Source: Nelumbo lutea
Lineage: Eukaryota > Streptophyta > Magnoliopsida > Proteales > Nelumbonaceae
DNA length: 64,000 nt
Direction: 5' to 3'
NCBI GenBank assembly: GCA_022828595.1
Contig: JAKGHH010000008.1
Coordinates: 1,796,728 to 1,860,727, forward strand
Shown: positions 51,501-63,335 of the stretch, in pieces
How positions within the stretch are numbered: position 1 is the stretch's first letter
Layout: each line of letters begins with the position of its first letter
Notes under the pieces: model-generated
Databases searched by the model: none
What the model was told of the DNA's origin: nothing
The model's input: the letters and a program-made list of their open reading frames with translations, nothing else
Position numbers and translations under genes: made by a program

Positions 51501-52276
51501 CAATTATATATGGCAATACCTTCTTCAGTCTCAAAGACAACACATTTGCAATGATCTTGTACAAGCTATTTACCAGACTAATTGGTCTGAAGTCCCTTGG
51601 ATGTAAGGCTTCTTTCTTTTTGGGAATCAAAGTTGTAAAAGTAGAATTCACCCTCGGATTAACAATTCCTTTCCTATGAAACTCCTCAAAAACCAACAGG
51701 TCATCTTTCAAAATATCCCAACAATCCTGATAAAAAGCCATTGTGAACCCATCCAACCCTGGAGCTTTTGTTCTGTCCATAGAAAACACAACTTCCTTAA
51801 TCTCTTCCAAGTCAAACCTCCTCTCTAAACTTCTCCTGTTGTCCCCCCCCCCCCCTTACATCTGACCAGTCCAATCCTTCCACCCACACCCTTCCACTTA
51901 CAAGCCTTCTTAAAATGAATTTAAAATGTTCTACACATGTCCCAACTATCTCCTTTTGTTGAGCTAACTCAATTCCATCCACAACTAGTTTGGAAATGAA
52001 ATTTCTACTTCTCGTTCCATCTGCTAAATAATGAAAGTACTTGGTATTTCTGTCCCCCTATTGCAACCATTTACACCTAGATTTTTGCCTCCAGCTTATT
52101 TTCTCCTTATGTAGGCAATCCTCTAATTGTCTTCTCAAACATCTTCTTAATTCATTATCCCAATTCTCCCCTTTCTTCTTTAGAATCAAGTTGGTCCATC
52201 AAAGTTCTCTTTCTTTCTTCTAACCTCCCCAAACTCCAAAGTTTACACTCCATTTGCATCGTTTCCAAACGCAGCC
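48564..52276. mobile_element. Harbinger-like MITE split by a LINE
   Basis: The ends GGCTGTGTTTGGAAACGATG (48564 onward) and the inverse of GGCTGCGTTTGGAAACGATG (ending 52276) are inverted repeats of 24 bp with one mismatch. TAA flanks both sides (48561-48563 and 52277-52279). Removing the LINE and one copy of its target duplication leaves about 385 bp, a normal MITE size. Confidence 0.8.
48928..52241 (-). mobile_element. 5'-truncated LINE retrotransposon (RT-RNase H)
   Basis: Minus-strand LINE of about 3.3 kb flanked by a 14-bp target duplication TTTACACTCCATTT (48914-48927 and 52242-52255), with its poly(A) tail at the low-coordinate end. From its 5' end it encodes the linker WRQKSRCKWL...GDRNTKYFH (about 52.0-52.1 kb), reverse transcriptase blocks (51810-51352: KAPGLDGFTMAFYQ, LIPKK, FRPISLVNSLYKIIANVL; catalytic FVDDTILF near 51120), the C-terminal region with LLGKWLWRFP (50852-50148), a zinc-binding segment CVLCKVDEETGFHLLVSC (about 49.9 kb), and an RNase H end with IIEGDLEVVI and NSIVDGLAIQG (about 49.1-49.3 kb). 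The endonuclease domain is missing and stops and frameshifts interrupt the frame, so it is inactive. Confidence 0.9.
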
Positions 52277-53324
52277 TAATGCAATTTACAGTTCAGGCAA
52301 GTGTTAGGGGGGAGATTCCTAATAGGGGTTGAGGGAGGGCTATCCCTGTAATCTCCAATTATAGGAAATCCCACTTTCAACAGGGATTGAGGGGTTTCAG
52401 GGTATGAGGGAGGGCTATCCTGTTATGTAGATCATTTGCCTAAATGGATTATAATTAAATGTATAAAAGAATACACATAATTCAATTAAAAATTGACGAT
52501 AGTCTTCAATTTATCAGAACCCTCTGCACCAATTGTCTGATGCCGCTGGTACCACCAAAACTTGTTAACCAACTTTTTTAAGGTTTCTCTTGGATAATCA
52601 CTTTGTAGTTTCTACAGCGTGTCCCCTTACCACTTAACTTTTTCTTCCATTTTATTTTCTATGGCTTAGCTGGCTTAAACCAACGACAATTTTAAAACAT
52701 GGGTGGCAAGTTCTGAAATCTAAGAGGCCTCAACTCATAAAGAGTTTTAATAAATGAGAGTGGCGCAAGTAAAAAAAAGGAGGGAAAACACGACGAAGAG
52801 AATTTACCAGATTTCCATTATCCATATTGGCTCCGAATGACATGTTGATTGTTGAATAAAAGCTCCAATGCATTGTCTGATGCAAGTACCACAATTATCA
52901 TCTCGTCTGAATATACAGACTTTCGATGAAGGTTCTAGAGAGATCACCGGCGGCTATTTGATTCTAGAATTTCTTTTATATACCCCAGAATGGGATCAGA
53001 AAATAGTTAATTCCCACTTCCCAGGACCCAGATATGCTACTCCATTTACCACAGAAATGCTCAATCCAGGGAAACATTACCCTTTAAATTATGTAGCTCT
53101 ATGATCAGAACCAGCCTTTCAAGCTAAACCATGAGAGGTGGTAGTGCAGATAATAAATCAAAACCTTTTAAGAGGCACAAAACGGAAGGAACCCAGGTTT
53201 ACAATATGAACAAATTCTGCTTGATTTCTAGAATAAGTTAGCAACTCTGATTATATAGAATACAATGGTCAACATGTCTCTGTGGCTGGTGCGATTGGTT
53301 ATCTAGATTCTACGAAAGTACCTT

Positions 53325-56300
53325 TCACAACTCATCATGTTTTGGGACACCTGTGAAGAGAGTACAAAATGAAACTAGAATAAGAATTCATGAAGATAGA
53401 AACCTAAAATTAAATAAAATCACTATGAGAATATTCTATTGCTGGTAAAAGTTGTATAGGTCTCTGGGCAAAAATATTTATTAAAAAATATGGATGGAGA
53501 TGGTGTATTTGAATACATAAACATGTAAAATGTTTTACATGTTGTGGCAATGGTGTTGTTGCTTCCTGGCAACCCTCTTCAGTGAATGACTACAGAAAAT
53601 TATACAATCAAGTAGAATAAAACTGCATAGGGACACAAGAATGCCATTTGTAGAAAATCCTTCACTCTTTCATGCCTTCTATAAAAATATTTCCAAAGTC
53701 GGATGCACATGCCATGTAATAAGTATCTTTTCCCAAGAATCCGGTTCAAATTCATGAGCCAGTAATTTGATTGTCCGATGTCCACAGTCCAAAGATTGCA
53801 CTAATCAGGTTCTCCAAACCATGTCCCCACTAAGAACATAAACATGCAAAAGTATGTCTTTTTATGGCTTCAAATCTTTAGAGCATCCAATTATCAAGCC
53901 TAACTAGAAAGGATTGGAAACATTGAATATCGATGAGAGATGTTCAGTGAAATAGATAGGAAACTGACCTGATGACAATGTATCTCCAAAGAAAAACGAA
54001 ATCTCTCTTGCAGCAGATTGAGGAGAATCTGAACCATGAACACAATTTCTTTCTAAATCCAACCCACAGATAGCTCTGATGCTGGAAATAACAGCAAAAT
54101 CATAATCACAATCATAATAAAAGCAAGGAATATATGAAAACCATCAAATAAAACTGTCAGACAGCAGAATAACCAAAGACAACCAAATAAAGCTGTCATA
54201 TGCAGCTTTAAAGTGGACAGAACTTCTCATGCTATTTCCTCCCAGTATCCTGAGCAAATATCTGAATATGCAGAATTTTACCTCATTAACCAATCTAAAC
54301 CCTAAGGAATGGTAAATTATTGCAGGACCATCACTCAGATTCGATCTACTATGAGCAAGTATTGCCAAAACACCTAGGCAAGATAATAAGCATGAAAAAG
54401 GAGAGCAAGATCCTGGTCTCATTCCCATTAGAAAACTTTTGAATCCACAATGAGAATTTTCAAAGAGACAAGTTATACTTCATTAAATTAACCAAAAAAA
54501 AAAAAAACTCTAGCCACAATGTTTTTATAGCAATTTGTTATTAGCAAGATCTACATGAGAAAAGGAAAAATTCACATCTCACCAATAAGAGTGGAGACTT
54601 AGGGATCAAAACAGAACACAACCCTGGTGTCCCCTGTTATGGTCCTAAATGTTAAAGTGCTTGGCTTGACGTGTTCCAACGGTCTTAAGGCTTTTGGAAT
54701 ATTGATCAAGCACGCAACAAATGGTATCAAAGCTTACCACCACGTCTCAAGTTCAAATCACAGAGAGGGCTACCTAGAGCAAAATGAGAGCTACCACAGA
54801 GAGGGCTACCTGTTGCCAGAGTGTGAGTCGTCGTGGAAAGGGCTACCTACCGCTAGAGTGAGAACTGTCGTGGAGAGGGCTACCTGTCACTAGAGTGAAT
54901 ATGTTGAGACATTGGCTGCGGAACTGTGGTATGGTCCTAAATGTTAAAGGTACTTGATTTGATGTGTTCCAACAATCTTAAGGTTTTGGGTGTATTGGTC
55001 AAGCACGTAATATATACCAACGTAAACAGTTTAACCTAAAAATGGGATTATTCTTTGATGCTTCCCAAATTAAACTTTAACCTGATGATAAAACTAAACT
55101 TCTGGGAAACCTCATTATGTCTAAAAAGAGAGAAAAAAAAAAGAAGAAGAAAAAGTAACAAGATTAAGAGTTTAAATGAAAACACACATTAAAAAATATA
55201 CTTAAGAATAAAATGTCAACAATACCTATCAGGGTGTGTGACCTTAGCCTTACTTGCATCAGTGGGTCCAATCAAAGCACGCCAATCAGCAATTGCATTC
55301 ACCTTCTCCAGAACCATAACAAACACTGGACCACTAAGAAAATTCATATATCAATGAGATTTAATGCATGCAGATTATGATGGTTTATTCACTCTATTGA
55401 AGAAAATATGATGCATATAAATGCTAATACAATAACAAACAAACACCAAGTGTTCTATTGTCTCAGTGGATGGAACTTCAGATGAGACTCCTCTAACAAA
55501 GAATTTGCAAAAATGGTTTTTTATTTTGTTAAAATTTTTCTCCTTTCAAGGCTTGAATTTGGAAAAAAAGACGGGTGGACAGATGTAGTGGTGGAAGGGG
55601 ACTGTCAAGTTCTCATACAATGAATGGGATCAGGAGAAGGAATTCCGTGGAAGTATATATCCTTGGTAAAGCATGCAAAGATTCTAGGACATGACCTCAA
55701 TGGCTCATTTAGATGGGCCTCCAAGCCTGCAACTTACAAGAGACAGGTGATTATGGGTATGGGGAGAACCAGGGCTGGGGAAAGAATTGTAGTATATGTA
55801 ATATTGGCTGTATAGAGGGGCTGCTTGTAATTTAGTTGTACTTTTGCCCTGCTACACATGAGTTTGGATAGCAGACTTCTTTTTTCAATTGAATGAAAAC
55901 TCCCATTGTTACTAGTCAAAAGAAGGGCTCCCTTCAACTTTAAAGATAAACAGAGGATGAGTTCCATGGCAATTAAGAGTATTAAATCTGCATACTATTA
56001 TAAAAACATTAAAAGAGTGTGATAATGCACCCCAAAAACACACTATAGGTATTACATTAACTTTACTAATGCCTAATGCAAACCGGTGAAAAGCACACAA
56101 CTAAATATTTGAAGAGGAATAGAAAATAGAGTAACAAACATGCATCTAGAAACAAGAAAGGGTATGGAGTCTGACCATTCAAAACAAAAGGGAACAAAAT
56201 ACTTTTTGCGTGGTGGATCAACTCAACTAAGCCTAGTACTAACTACCAACTATATGGGACTGGCTACATGATTCCTGTTTGTCATTCCACTGTTCAGTGA

Positions 56301-57823
56301 CATGTCCACTGTTAAATTATGGCCCTCGAATCATTCCACTCTCTCTCTCTCTCACCTAGTCACTAAAAACAAAAGATAATTGCTACTGGGCCTCACCATA
56401 CATCCTGCCAGGGTTCCTTTCATGGTACATTTTCTGGTCTCCCCAAGAGAAAATTCCTAGCTCTGCTCCTGAGTTGAGATACCATAAAATTTGCACTGTT
56501 GCAGCAAGCCATGTACAAAAAGCAGTCTATATTGCTATTTCATCATTTTCACGGTAACTAACGGCTATAAGAAAATGCAACTGAAAGAAAAGGCGAACTC
56601 TATATACTATTATTGAGGAAAAAAATCATGGGATACCTCATCATATACTTCACAAGGCTGGGAAAGAAGCTCTTTTTAGAATGCTCTGCATAAAAGAGTG
56701 TGACATTAACCTCATTAAGCTGAATCGACATCTCCTTGATGATGCTGAAACCGGAGTGCAGAATAACCCTCTTTATTTCATCTGTATAGTTACCAAACAA
56801 ACCATCTGGTTTTATCATTGCCAATGTCTTCTCTTTCTCTGGAGAGCCATGACTTAAAAATCTATATCCCTTGCACATTAAAAAGAAAGTGAGGGAAATG
56901 AACTAGTAAACAGTGACAAGCATACCAAATATTGAATTAAAAATATTTAGGGTAGACGTAGAGATTATCAAGTAAACACGCCCATATTTTCAGAAGAGAT
57001 CTTTCATTTGAAATAGTTACAGCGCCCGATGAGATTGATTATAAAAGATCCGTTAGAACAATGGAAATAGATAAATCAAATCGAGCCAAAGAAGAATGAA
57101 TCAGGGATTTGAATGAAGGCCTTATGAGCGTGACCGAGACAAATAGTTGAATAAGAACAAGCCCACATTGCAAAACTACAATGATAATGAACTCTTTAAT
57201 GTGAATGAAGTTGGACAAATGGCAGGAGCATATTAGTAATAGACGTGATGAAAAGTTCAATAAAAATAACCTTTTCAAAGGGAGCTCCGAAAAATCAATG
57301 AATCTCAGAAAGGAAGCTACACAAACTCAATCATGAGTATATAAAATTTCCAACAAAAACCAGAACGCTACCAGCGAAAGAAACATGTTTACCAGGTAAT
57401 TAGTTCTAGAGTTTCCATAGAAATAACAAAAAAAAAAAAAAAAAAAAAAGATACCAACCCAAATTAGAAGGCATCAAACGGATGTTGAAGTTGGAGTTGG
57501 TTAAACATTGGATAATCCGTCTTATCGAGGAATTGAAGGACTTGTGGAACAAACCACAAATAGTTCCTAGAGTGAGCCGAGACTCGGATTTACGCACAGA
57601 TAAGAAATTACAGAGATCGATAGATTGATAGAAGATTTTTTGTTATGAAAAATTATGGATCAGTTCCAAAACTTTACACTAATTTGTCAAGAGTATTGAG
57701 AGAAAAAACGAAAATGAACTTAAAATATTGAGAAACTATAAAAAGGAGGAAAAAGCCTAACTCTGCTTACCCAGGAAGCAGCAAGATCGAAGATAGTAAG
57801 TAGAGAACCAGAACTCGAGCCAT
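53325..57823 (-). CDS. NDP kinase-like protein with signal peptide and HDEL
   Basis: Five minus-strand exons: 57823-57771, 56852-56637, 55333-55226, 54081-53969, 53350-53325; 516 nt, 171 residues. NDP kinases transfer the terminal phosphate from ATP to NDPs through a phosphohistidine. Residues 1-18 (MARVLVLYLLSSILLLPG) look like a signal peptide. The NDK core runs from about 27: TLAMIKPDG, then SGPVFVMVLEK (90-100), IGPTDASKAK, and the active-site block NCVHGSDS with catalytic His141. The protein ends GVPKHDEL, a C-terminal HDEL ER-retrieval signal. At exon 2 the TAG acceptor nearest upstream would give a stop, so the TTTTTAAG acceptor at 56853 is chosen. It resembles the Arabidopsis At1g17410-type NDK more than the cytosolic NDPK1. 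Introns hold a mini-LTR element and a LINE 3' fragment. Confidence 0.88.
54635..55012 (+). mobile_element. TRIM-like miniature LTR element with minisatellite
   Basis: Two direct repeats of about 85 bp (54635-54719 and 54925-55012, roughly 80% identical by eye) both contain ATGGTCCTAAATGTTAAA and TCAAGCACG. The first runs TG...CA and is followed two bases later by TGGTATCAAAGC (54722-54733), one base off the standard primer-binding site for initiator Met-tRNA. The inner 190 bp is mostly four units of a 36-37-bp repeat carrying GGGCTACCT (54767, 54803, 54840, 54877). There is no protein. No 5-bp target duplication or strong polypurine tract was found. It lies inside intron 3 of the NDP-kinase gene. 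Confidence 0.6.
55560..55915 (+). mobile_element. LINE 3' end fragment in NDP-kinase intron 2
   Basis: Plus-strand translation gives VVVEGDCQVLIQ followed by a stop and WKYISLVKHAKIL, a decayed RNase H domain, then a typical LINE 3' tail (CTGCTTGTAATTTAGTTGTA and TTTTCAATTGAATGAAA). It is antisense to the host gene and inactive. Confidence 0.6.
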
Positions 57824-59356
57824 GACTCATGAGCTACGCAAGATGGGAAAGGAGGGAAAAAACTCTGAATATGGCCATTTGGCCACGCCAATCTCTAGTG
57901 AGTGATCATGGGCCGGGCCGAGAGCTTACTAGCTTAGCACCTATTTAAGTGCTACAGCCCCCGCCTGGGCCGGGGTTTTAGCCTTTATTATTAAATGTGA
58001 TATATAAAGTTAAACCGGCCAACCCCAATTTCAGGGCCCATAACTTTCAACCTTCTACTCATCCAAATTCACCCGATTTTTTCGATTTGGGTCGGGCTAA
58101 GCCGGCGCAAGTGGTTACTAGTACTACATCCAGTTCCAGTCGATTTGTACGTGTCTAACGGATTCAAAGTGCCGTAGGCCCGAAGCAGACGCGAAGCCCA
58201 AAAGATCGCGATTCGTTCCCTCCTTGATCTTCCTGCGTTAACGCCTCTCTGTGACTCTGTCTGGCCAGCCACGTAGATCCCGATGCTGGCCCATCTCTGT
58301 GAACGTGTCACGTCAACAAGAACGCATACGGAGGCAGTTCAGTAAAGTTCCACTTGTTCGGTACTCGTCCAACATTTCTCAAAAGAGAACGACAAGGAAA
58401 GAGGGAAGAGAGAACAAAATCAAAATTCATAAGTGGAGTTACAGAACCCCTCACACAGGTCAGGGCACGTTTAGATTTCATATTACTATTTATCAAGAGT
58501 ACAAAATCTAGTTTGTGTTTATGGCCATCAGAATCATGGAATCATGTTCTTTTCTTTTTCTTTTTTTTTCTACTTTTTTTTTTGTTTGAAGCCGGAATTT
58601 TGAACGAAATCATAAACAGTATAATCAGTTCTTTTTTTAATTAAGATTATATATTGACTAGTTCACTGCTATTGTTATTGAATCGCTATGGCAAGCAGAA
58701 AGCAGACATTAAGTTGAATGCTTATACGATTATATATCTTGCAGGAGCTTGTGCCAACAGAATTAAAAGTGGTTATAGAACCAGGTGGATGCGGAGCGAA
58801 CAAACTCTTTGCAACAGTCAGTCCGTTGGGAAGAAACCCCGGAGGGGGGGTCGTGAGATACCCCACAGGCTTAGCCATTCAAGTGCTCAGGAAACCTCGA
58901 TAGCGGGTCAAATTTGTATAGATCTCTCAGGGAGGAACTATTTGATGGCGGTTTTCCCCTTTATCTACCTAAATATCAGGTTCCCCCATGCGTCTCCCTC
59001 TAAACTACAGGAGTTTCTTGCATTGACTCCTTTCTTTCTTTCTTTTTTATAAAGTCTTGCACTGACTCAACAGTTTATATTGACTGTTGATGGCCACATA
59101 TTGGGCATGAGATGTAGCAACAGTTGGGGATAATGGACTCTATGCCCTTTACATATTTCACACAAGGCTAAATGGTTTAGCATGCACTAACCACTAACTT
59201 GAACTCCATTTATGCCAGAACAATTATATGCTTCCCTGTTTTGAACATTGTTTTCTTTGTGGCATATATCAGGTGGAATCGGCCAGTGTAATATGTTACA
59301 TCTTCAATTTATCCATATCAAGCTACAAAGTTTTTTTGGTGGAATATGTCTGTGAA
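57824..59356. promoter_or_regulatory. Divergent interval between NDK and LAZ1-like genes
   Basis: The two genes point away from each other across 1.5 kb, so promoters and 5' UTRs of both should lie here. An acceptor-like TATATCAG near 59271 may end a 5' UTR intron of the LAZ1-like gene. The ORFs at 58.05-58.9 kb show no known domain. Confidence 0.5.
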
Positions 59357-62300
59357 ATGGATTCAATTCACAATTTAGCCCTTCAAGGTGCATACAAGAA
59401 TGTTCACCTACCAGCTATTATGATTGGAGGATGCTTTGTCCTTGTTGCATTGGTCTTGTCTATCCTACTAATATTCCAGCATCTAAGATCATACACCAAT
59501 CCTGCGGTCAGTCTTCATCCATATCCTGATGATTCATTGCATTCCTTTTGTGTCCTATAGTATGTCTTCAAGTTCCATGGTGTGTGGGTCTGGTGATCAG
59601 TGTAACTAGATACACACACATACATTGAACCCTACTAATGGATTTAGGTTTCTTATTTTGGAGTATGCAATTTGTCGACCAAATTAGACTTATAAAACTT
59701 GTAACTAGACACACACATACACAGACACACCTCCATACATATAAACAAACATCAAATGTTCAGAGAACCAGAATGGACCAGACTCCAATACGGTTCAATA
59801 AAAACTGACTGGTTTAGGTGATCTGAGGTTGAATTATCTGGTTAGACTGAGAATAGTGGAACTGACCTTCTTCCATATATAGTCTGGATTTCAAAGCATT
59901 GTCACATGTATATAGAATTATGAGTATATTGTGTGTTTTCTATGATATGGTCTAAATGCATATCCCGTGCTTCATGTAATATTTGAATCTTGACTTTATC
60001 AGTGATTATCTGGCCAGACTTCCTTCCTCAATCTTTGCATGTTAATTTTCTGAGATTTCAAAATAAAAGTACAAAAAAAAAGAGAGAGAAACATCTTGTT
60101 ACCATATATAGTTTCAATGGGATCTAAATATTTCCTTAAACTTGATTTATTTCAGGAGCAAAAGTGGATTGTTGCAATTGTTTTCATGGTTCCTGTCTAT
60201 GCTAGTGAGTCTGTAAGTGCCATTTCTATCCACAAAGCTGAATTGTGCCTTTGACCAGAAGAAACTAATACTCACTTCATCTTCCCTAAAACATACCAGT
60301 TGAAATGTTTGATCATAAAAGGGTGTGATTAAAAATGCTAGCACTTGTGCTACCAATATTAACTGGTCCCGTAGATCTGTTCATCATGGGGAAGGAAATC
60401 TGCTATCTCCTTGATGTGACATTTATAAAATAAATTCTCATTACTTGTACCAACTCTGATGAAAAATTATGAACTGCTGGATCCAGCATCCCAGTACTGT
60501 CAAAGTGTAAATACCTTTTAATGCATGTCATGAAATATTGGATATTCTTACCTAAAAGTATAATTATCTACTTCATTATAACTATCATGAATTGGTTACC
60601 GGACTTCCAAAATGTCAGTTTTATTTTCTTTTCTTCTTTGGGTAAAAGGTCCATTGCAATTTGAACAACTTACATGCTTCCATTTGAGCCATTAAATGGA
60701 ATAATCGTCTCTGTGTTTGCATGTGTCTAGAACATGAGCCATTCTCTCATAGTGTGATGGGAATGTAATCCCATTAAAACATTCTTCCAGTCATTCTGTT
60801 TAAGTTGATATGTATTGAACAACTAAGCATATGAAAGAATATTTCAAATGAATTAGCTACAATAATTAATGTAACTGCTATAGAAACAAATAAGAAAAGC
60901 AACAAAGCTCCTGTCTTCACTGCACACATGAATAAACCTTGTATACAAGTGATTGACTTCGTCAAGGATTTATCATTTCTTTTTTAATTCTGTTTCAGAT
61001 CTTGTCCTTGTGGAACCCAAGATTTTCTCTTGCTTGCGATATACTGAGGAATTGCTATGAAGCATTTGCTCTGTATTCTTTTGGAAGCTATTTAATTGCT
61101 TGCCTTGGTAAACTTTTGTCTCCCACTCGCCTCTCTTTATGTGTTTGTGTAAACTGGAATCCATTTTTATGTTGTTTTTAGCCGGAGAATTGGAAAATGT
61201 TGTTCATCTTCCATCTCAGCATAATTGAACTATGGCTTAATTTGAATCCCTGGTTACTATTTTGCACAGAAAAAGATTTGTAAGGGTAAAAATATCAGTT
61301 TCTTCAAAAAAGATCATTCATGAATTTTTTATTGATTGGTTTCGGTTCGAGAAAGCTCTACTTAAACTCACTCACAATCATATCCCAAGGGATAGACATT
61401 GTTTAATACCTACTTGAACCAGTGGATGTTGAGAAGAAAGTGCTAAATTTCTTGTGCGATGGTTGAAAGGATGGCAAGAAAAATCTTCCTGTGGATAGGG
61501 GAAGGTACTCCACAAGAGGTGGGAGGTCTAGGTTATTGAAGGAAAATATAGGAACAGGCATGATGATGAAGATTCCAATCCTTCTTTACTTCCTTGTGGT
61601 TCAGGTGTGTGGAGGGTATTCTCAAACATGTAGGTAATTTTCAGAAGCACAATTTCTTGGAATGATAAATGGAATGAGGATCAAGCATCTAATTCTTTCT
61701 CTTTCTTGTTCCAATTGGCAAGAGATAAGGACCCACCATCTATGAGTCTTATGATTTAGTTGCCAATAAGGTGGTTTGGGGGCCTCAGTTTAGGCGCAAT
61801 GTTGACAACTGGGAAGAATAGAAACTTCTTTCCCTGCTTAGCTGCATCCATAACACAAAGATCTCACCACAGAGGGAGGATAAAAGGGATTGAAATCTGG
61901 ATTAATGGGTTTTTCTCAGTTCAGTCTCTTTTTTCAACTCTTGTGGGTGAAAGTGATGCTTCACTAGGAAGCAAACACACTGATTTCCCTGCTTGGCCTC
62001 ATCATAAAGATTTAACTAGGAAAAGAGAGGATAAAAGGGTTTGGAATCTAAGTCTGGTGGACTTTTTCCATTTAAGTCTTCTTATGCAACTCTTATTTCT
62101 TTTTTCTTGGCATTGATTATGGTCCTCTCATATCCCAACTAAGGTCTGCTTTTTTCATGTGAACTGCTTATTTGAATAAATTTCTGGCAATTGACAAATA
62201 CATTCAGGGAAAGGATATGATAAATAATGTGTGCCTCAGCCTCGTAAGACTGTTTTGTTCCTCCTAATTCATTGTGGTTTTTCAATCTCACTGTGGTGAC

Positions 62301-63335
62301 ACAGTTATTAAGATTTCTACTCAAAGTGAGTCATTCCTGGTGGTAGTTGACTCTTGGACGGTTAAAAGTACCCCCTTCTATTATGATAGGGGGAGATGGT
62401 AGGGCTAGAATGAGCATAATCCTTTGAATGACTAGAACTGAGCCAACTATATTCCATATAAAAATGTATAATAATTATACAAAAATTAAAAAAAAAAAGT
62501 TTTGTAAATTATGTATATGAGCTGAAAGCATGCTCTGATACTTGTATTGAATGTTTCTTCCCTCCTATCCATTTTGCTAATATAAAAATTCTTAATTATA
62601 AAAAATAAAAAATAAAGTGGTTTCCCATCCTGAGTAAAATGTCTTGTGCTCAAACATTTTACACAGTTTAACCCCAATCTTACTTGTATAGAACCTAAAG
62701 GTGTTTACCCTGTACCAACATTTATAAGTATTTTTCCTTGTTTCCCTTTTCTTTATTTTTCTTTCTATTGATGGATAACAAGATACTCTCTGTTTTCATT
62801 GGAAATATTGAACCTCTGGACTTGGGTTGCAATTGAACCACTTCTCTTCTTATCTGAATATACATTACACCTCTAGCTTTTTGCACTTGTGGACCTTTTC
62901 AAAGCCTTATTCCTGATCCTTTTCTTTCCAAATAAGCTTGAGGATATAACCTGATTGTTTCAACAAGATCCATTTAATAGAAGAACTATTCTAGGTGGTG
63001 AAGAAAGAGTCATAACACTTCTGGAAACTGAATCAAGAAAACAACTCACCAAGCCGTTGCTAGAGGACAAGAAACAAGCAGTGCAAAAGAGATCATTTCT
63101 CAACTTTTTCATCCGGCCAAGTGTGCTTGGAAAAGACTTGTACACTGTTGAAAAATTTGGTCTTGTGCAATATGTAAGTTACAAACAATAACCTTTCCGT
63201 TACATACTCATGATTTGGTTGAATTCTAATATATCTTGGTGGCCAGATGATTTTGAAGACAGTTTGTGCTTTCTTGGCCTTGCTATTAGAGATCCTTGGT
63301 GTTTATGGTGATGGAGAGTTCAAGTGGTACTATGG
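59357..63335 (+). CDS. LAZ1/DUF300 family membrane protein, 5' part
   Basis: Exons 59357-59506, 60156-60212, 60999-61107, 62995-63173 and 63247-63335 give the first 194 residues; the gene continues beyond 64000. LAZ1 (Ostalpha/TMEM184 type, DUF300) proteins are multi-pass membrane proteins; in Arabidopsis LAZ1 affects cell death and, with its homologues, vacuolar membrane integrity and brassinosteroid signalling. Seen here: a first hydrophobic segment (about 20-43), then HLRSYTNPAEQKWIVAIVFM, the conserved YASESILSLWNP, DILRNCYEAFALYSFGSYL, GGEERVITLLE, KPLLED, and a further hydrophobic segment before GEFKWYYG. The ATG at 59357 follows AAA and starts the usual N-terminus. Phases agree at all junctions; the last visible donor is at 63336. 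Intron 3 (1.9 kb) contains a decayed LINE fragment. Confidence 0.9.
61440..62340 (+). mobile_element. Decayed LINE fragment in LAZ1-like intron 3
   Basis: Broken plus-strand frames read MARKIFLWIGEG and EVGGLGY (end of the reverse transcriptase region), NRNFFPCL, then IPTKVCFFHV and LLIHCGFSISLW (zinc-binding region). The order matches plant LINE ORF2, same sense as the host gene. Numerous stops show it is dead. Confidence 0.65.

Larger units (their letters stand above)
36938..53324. other. Large gene-poor interval, LAZY to NDP-kinase gene
   Basis: About 16.4 kb without a supportable gene. It holds the LAZY promoter, a cluster of MITEs (37.58-38.1, 38.7-39.0, 40.1-40.4, 42.9-43.3, 45.2-45.6 kb), a hAT-like element (46.4-47.6 kb) and a LINE nested in a Harbinger-like MITE (48.56-52.28 kb). 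Between them are AT-rich stretches, a (CAAAAG)5 run near 43765-43794 and a GGAGGAA repeat near 46996-47018. ORFs at 39.5-39.9 kb show no recognisable domain. Confidence 0.65.

Noticed and set aside
54627..54893. 88-codon ORF with repeated REGYL segments
   Set aside because: The repeats are the translated 37-bp minisatellite inside the mini-LTR element in an intron.
58654..59052. ORFs upstream of the LAZ1-like gene
   Set aside because: No known domain, and they overlap in three frames; more likely 5' flank or UTR of the LAZ1-like gene.
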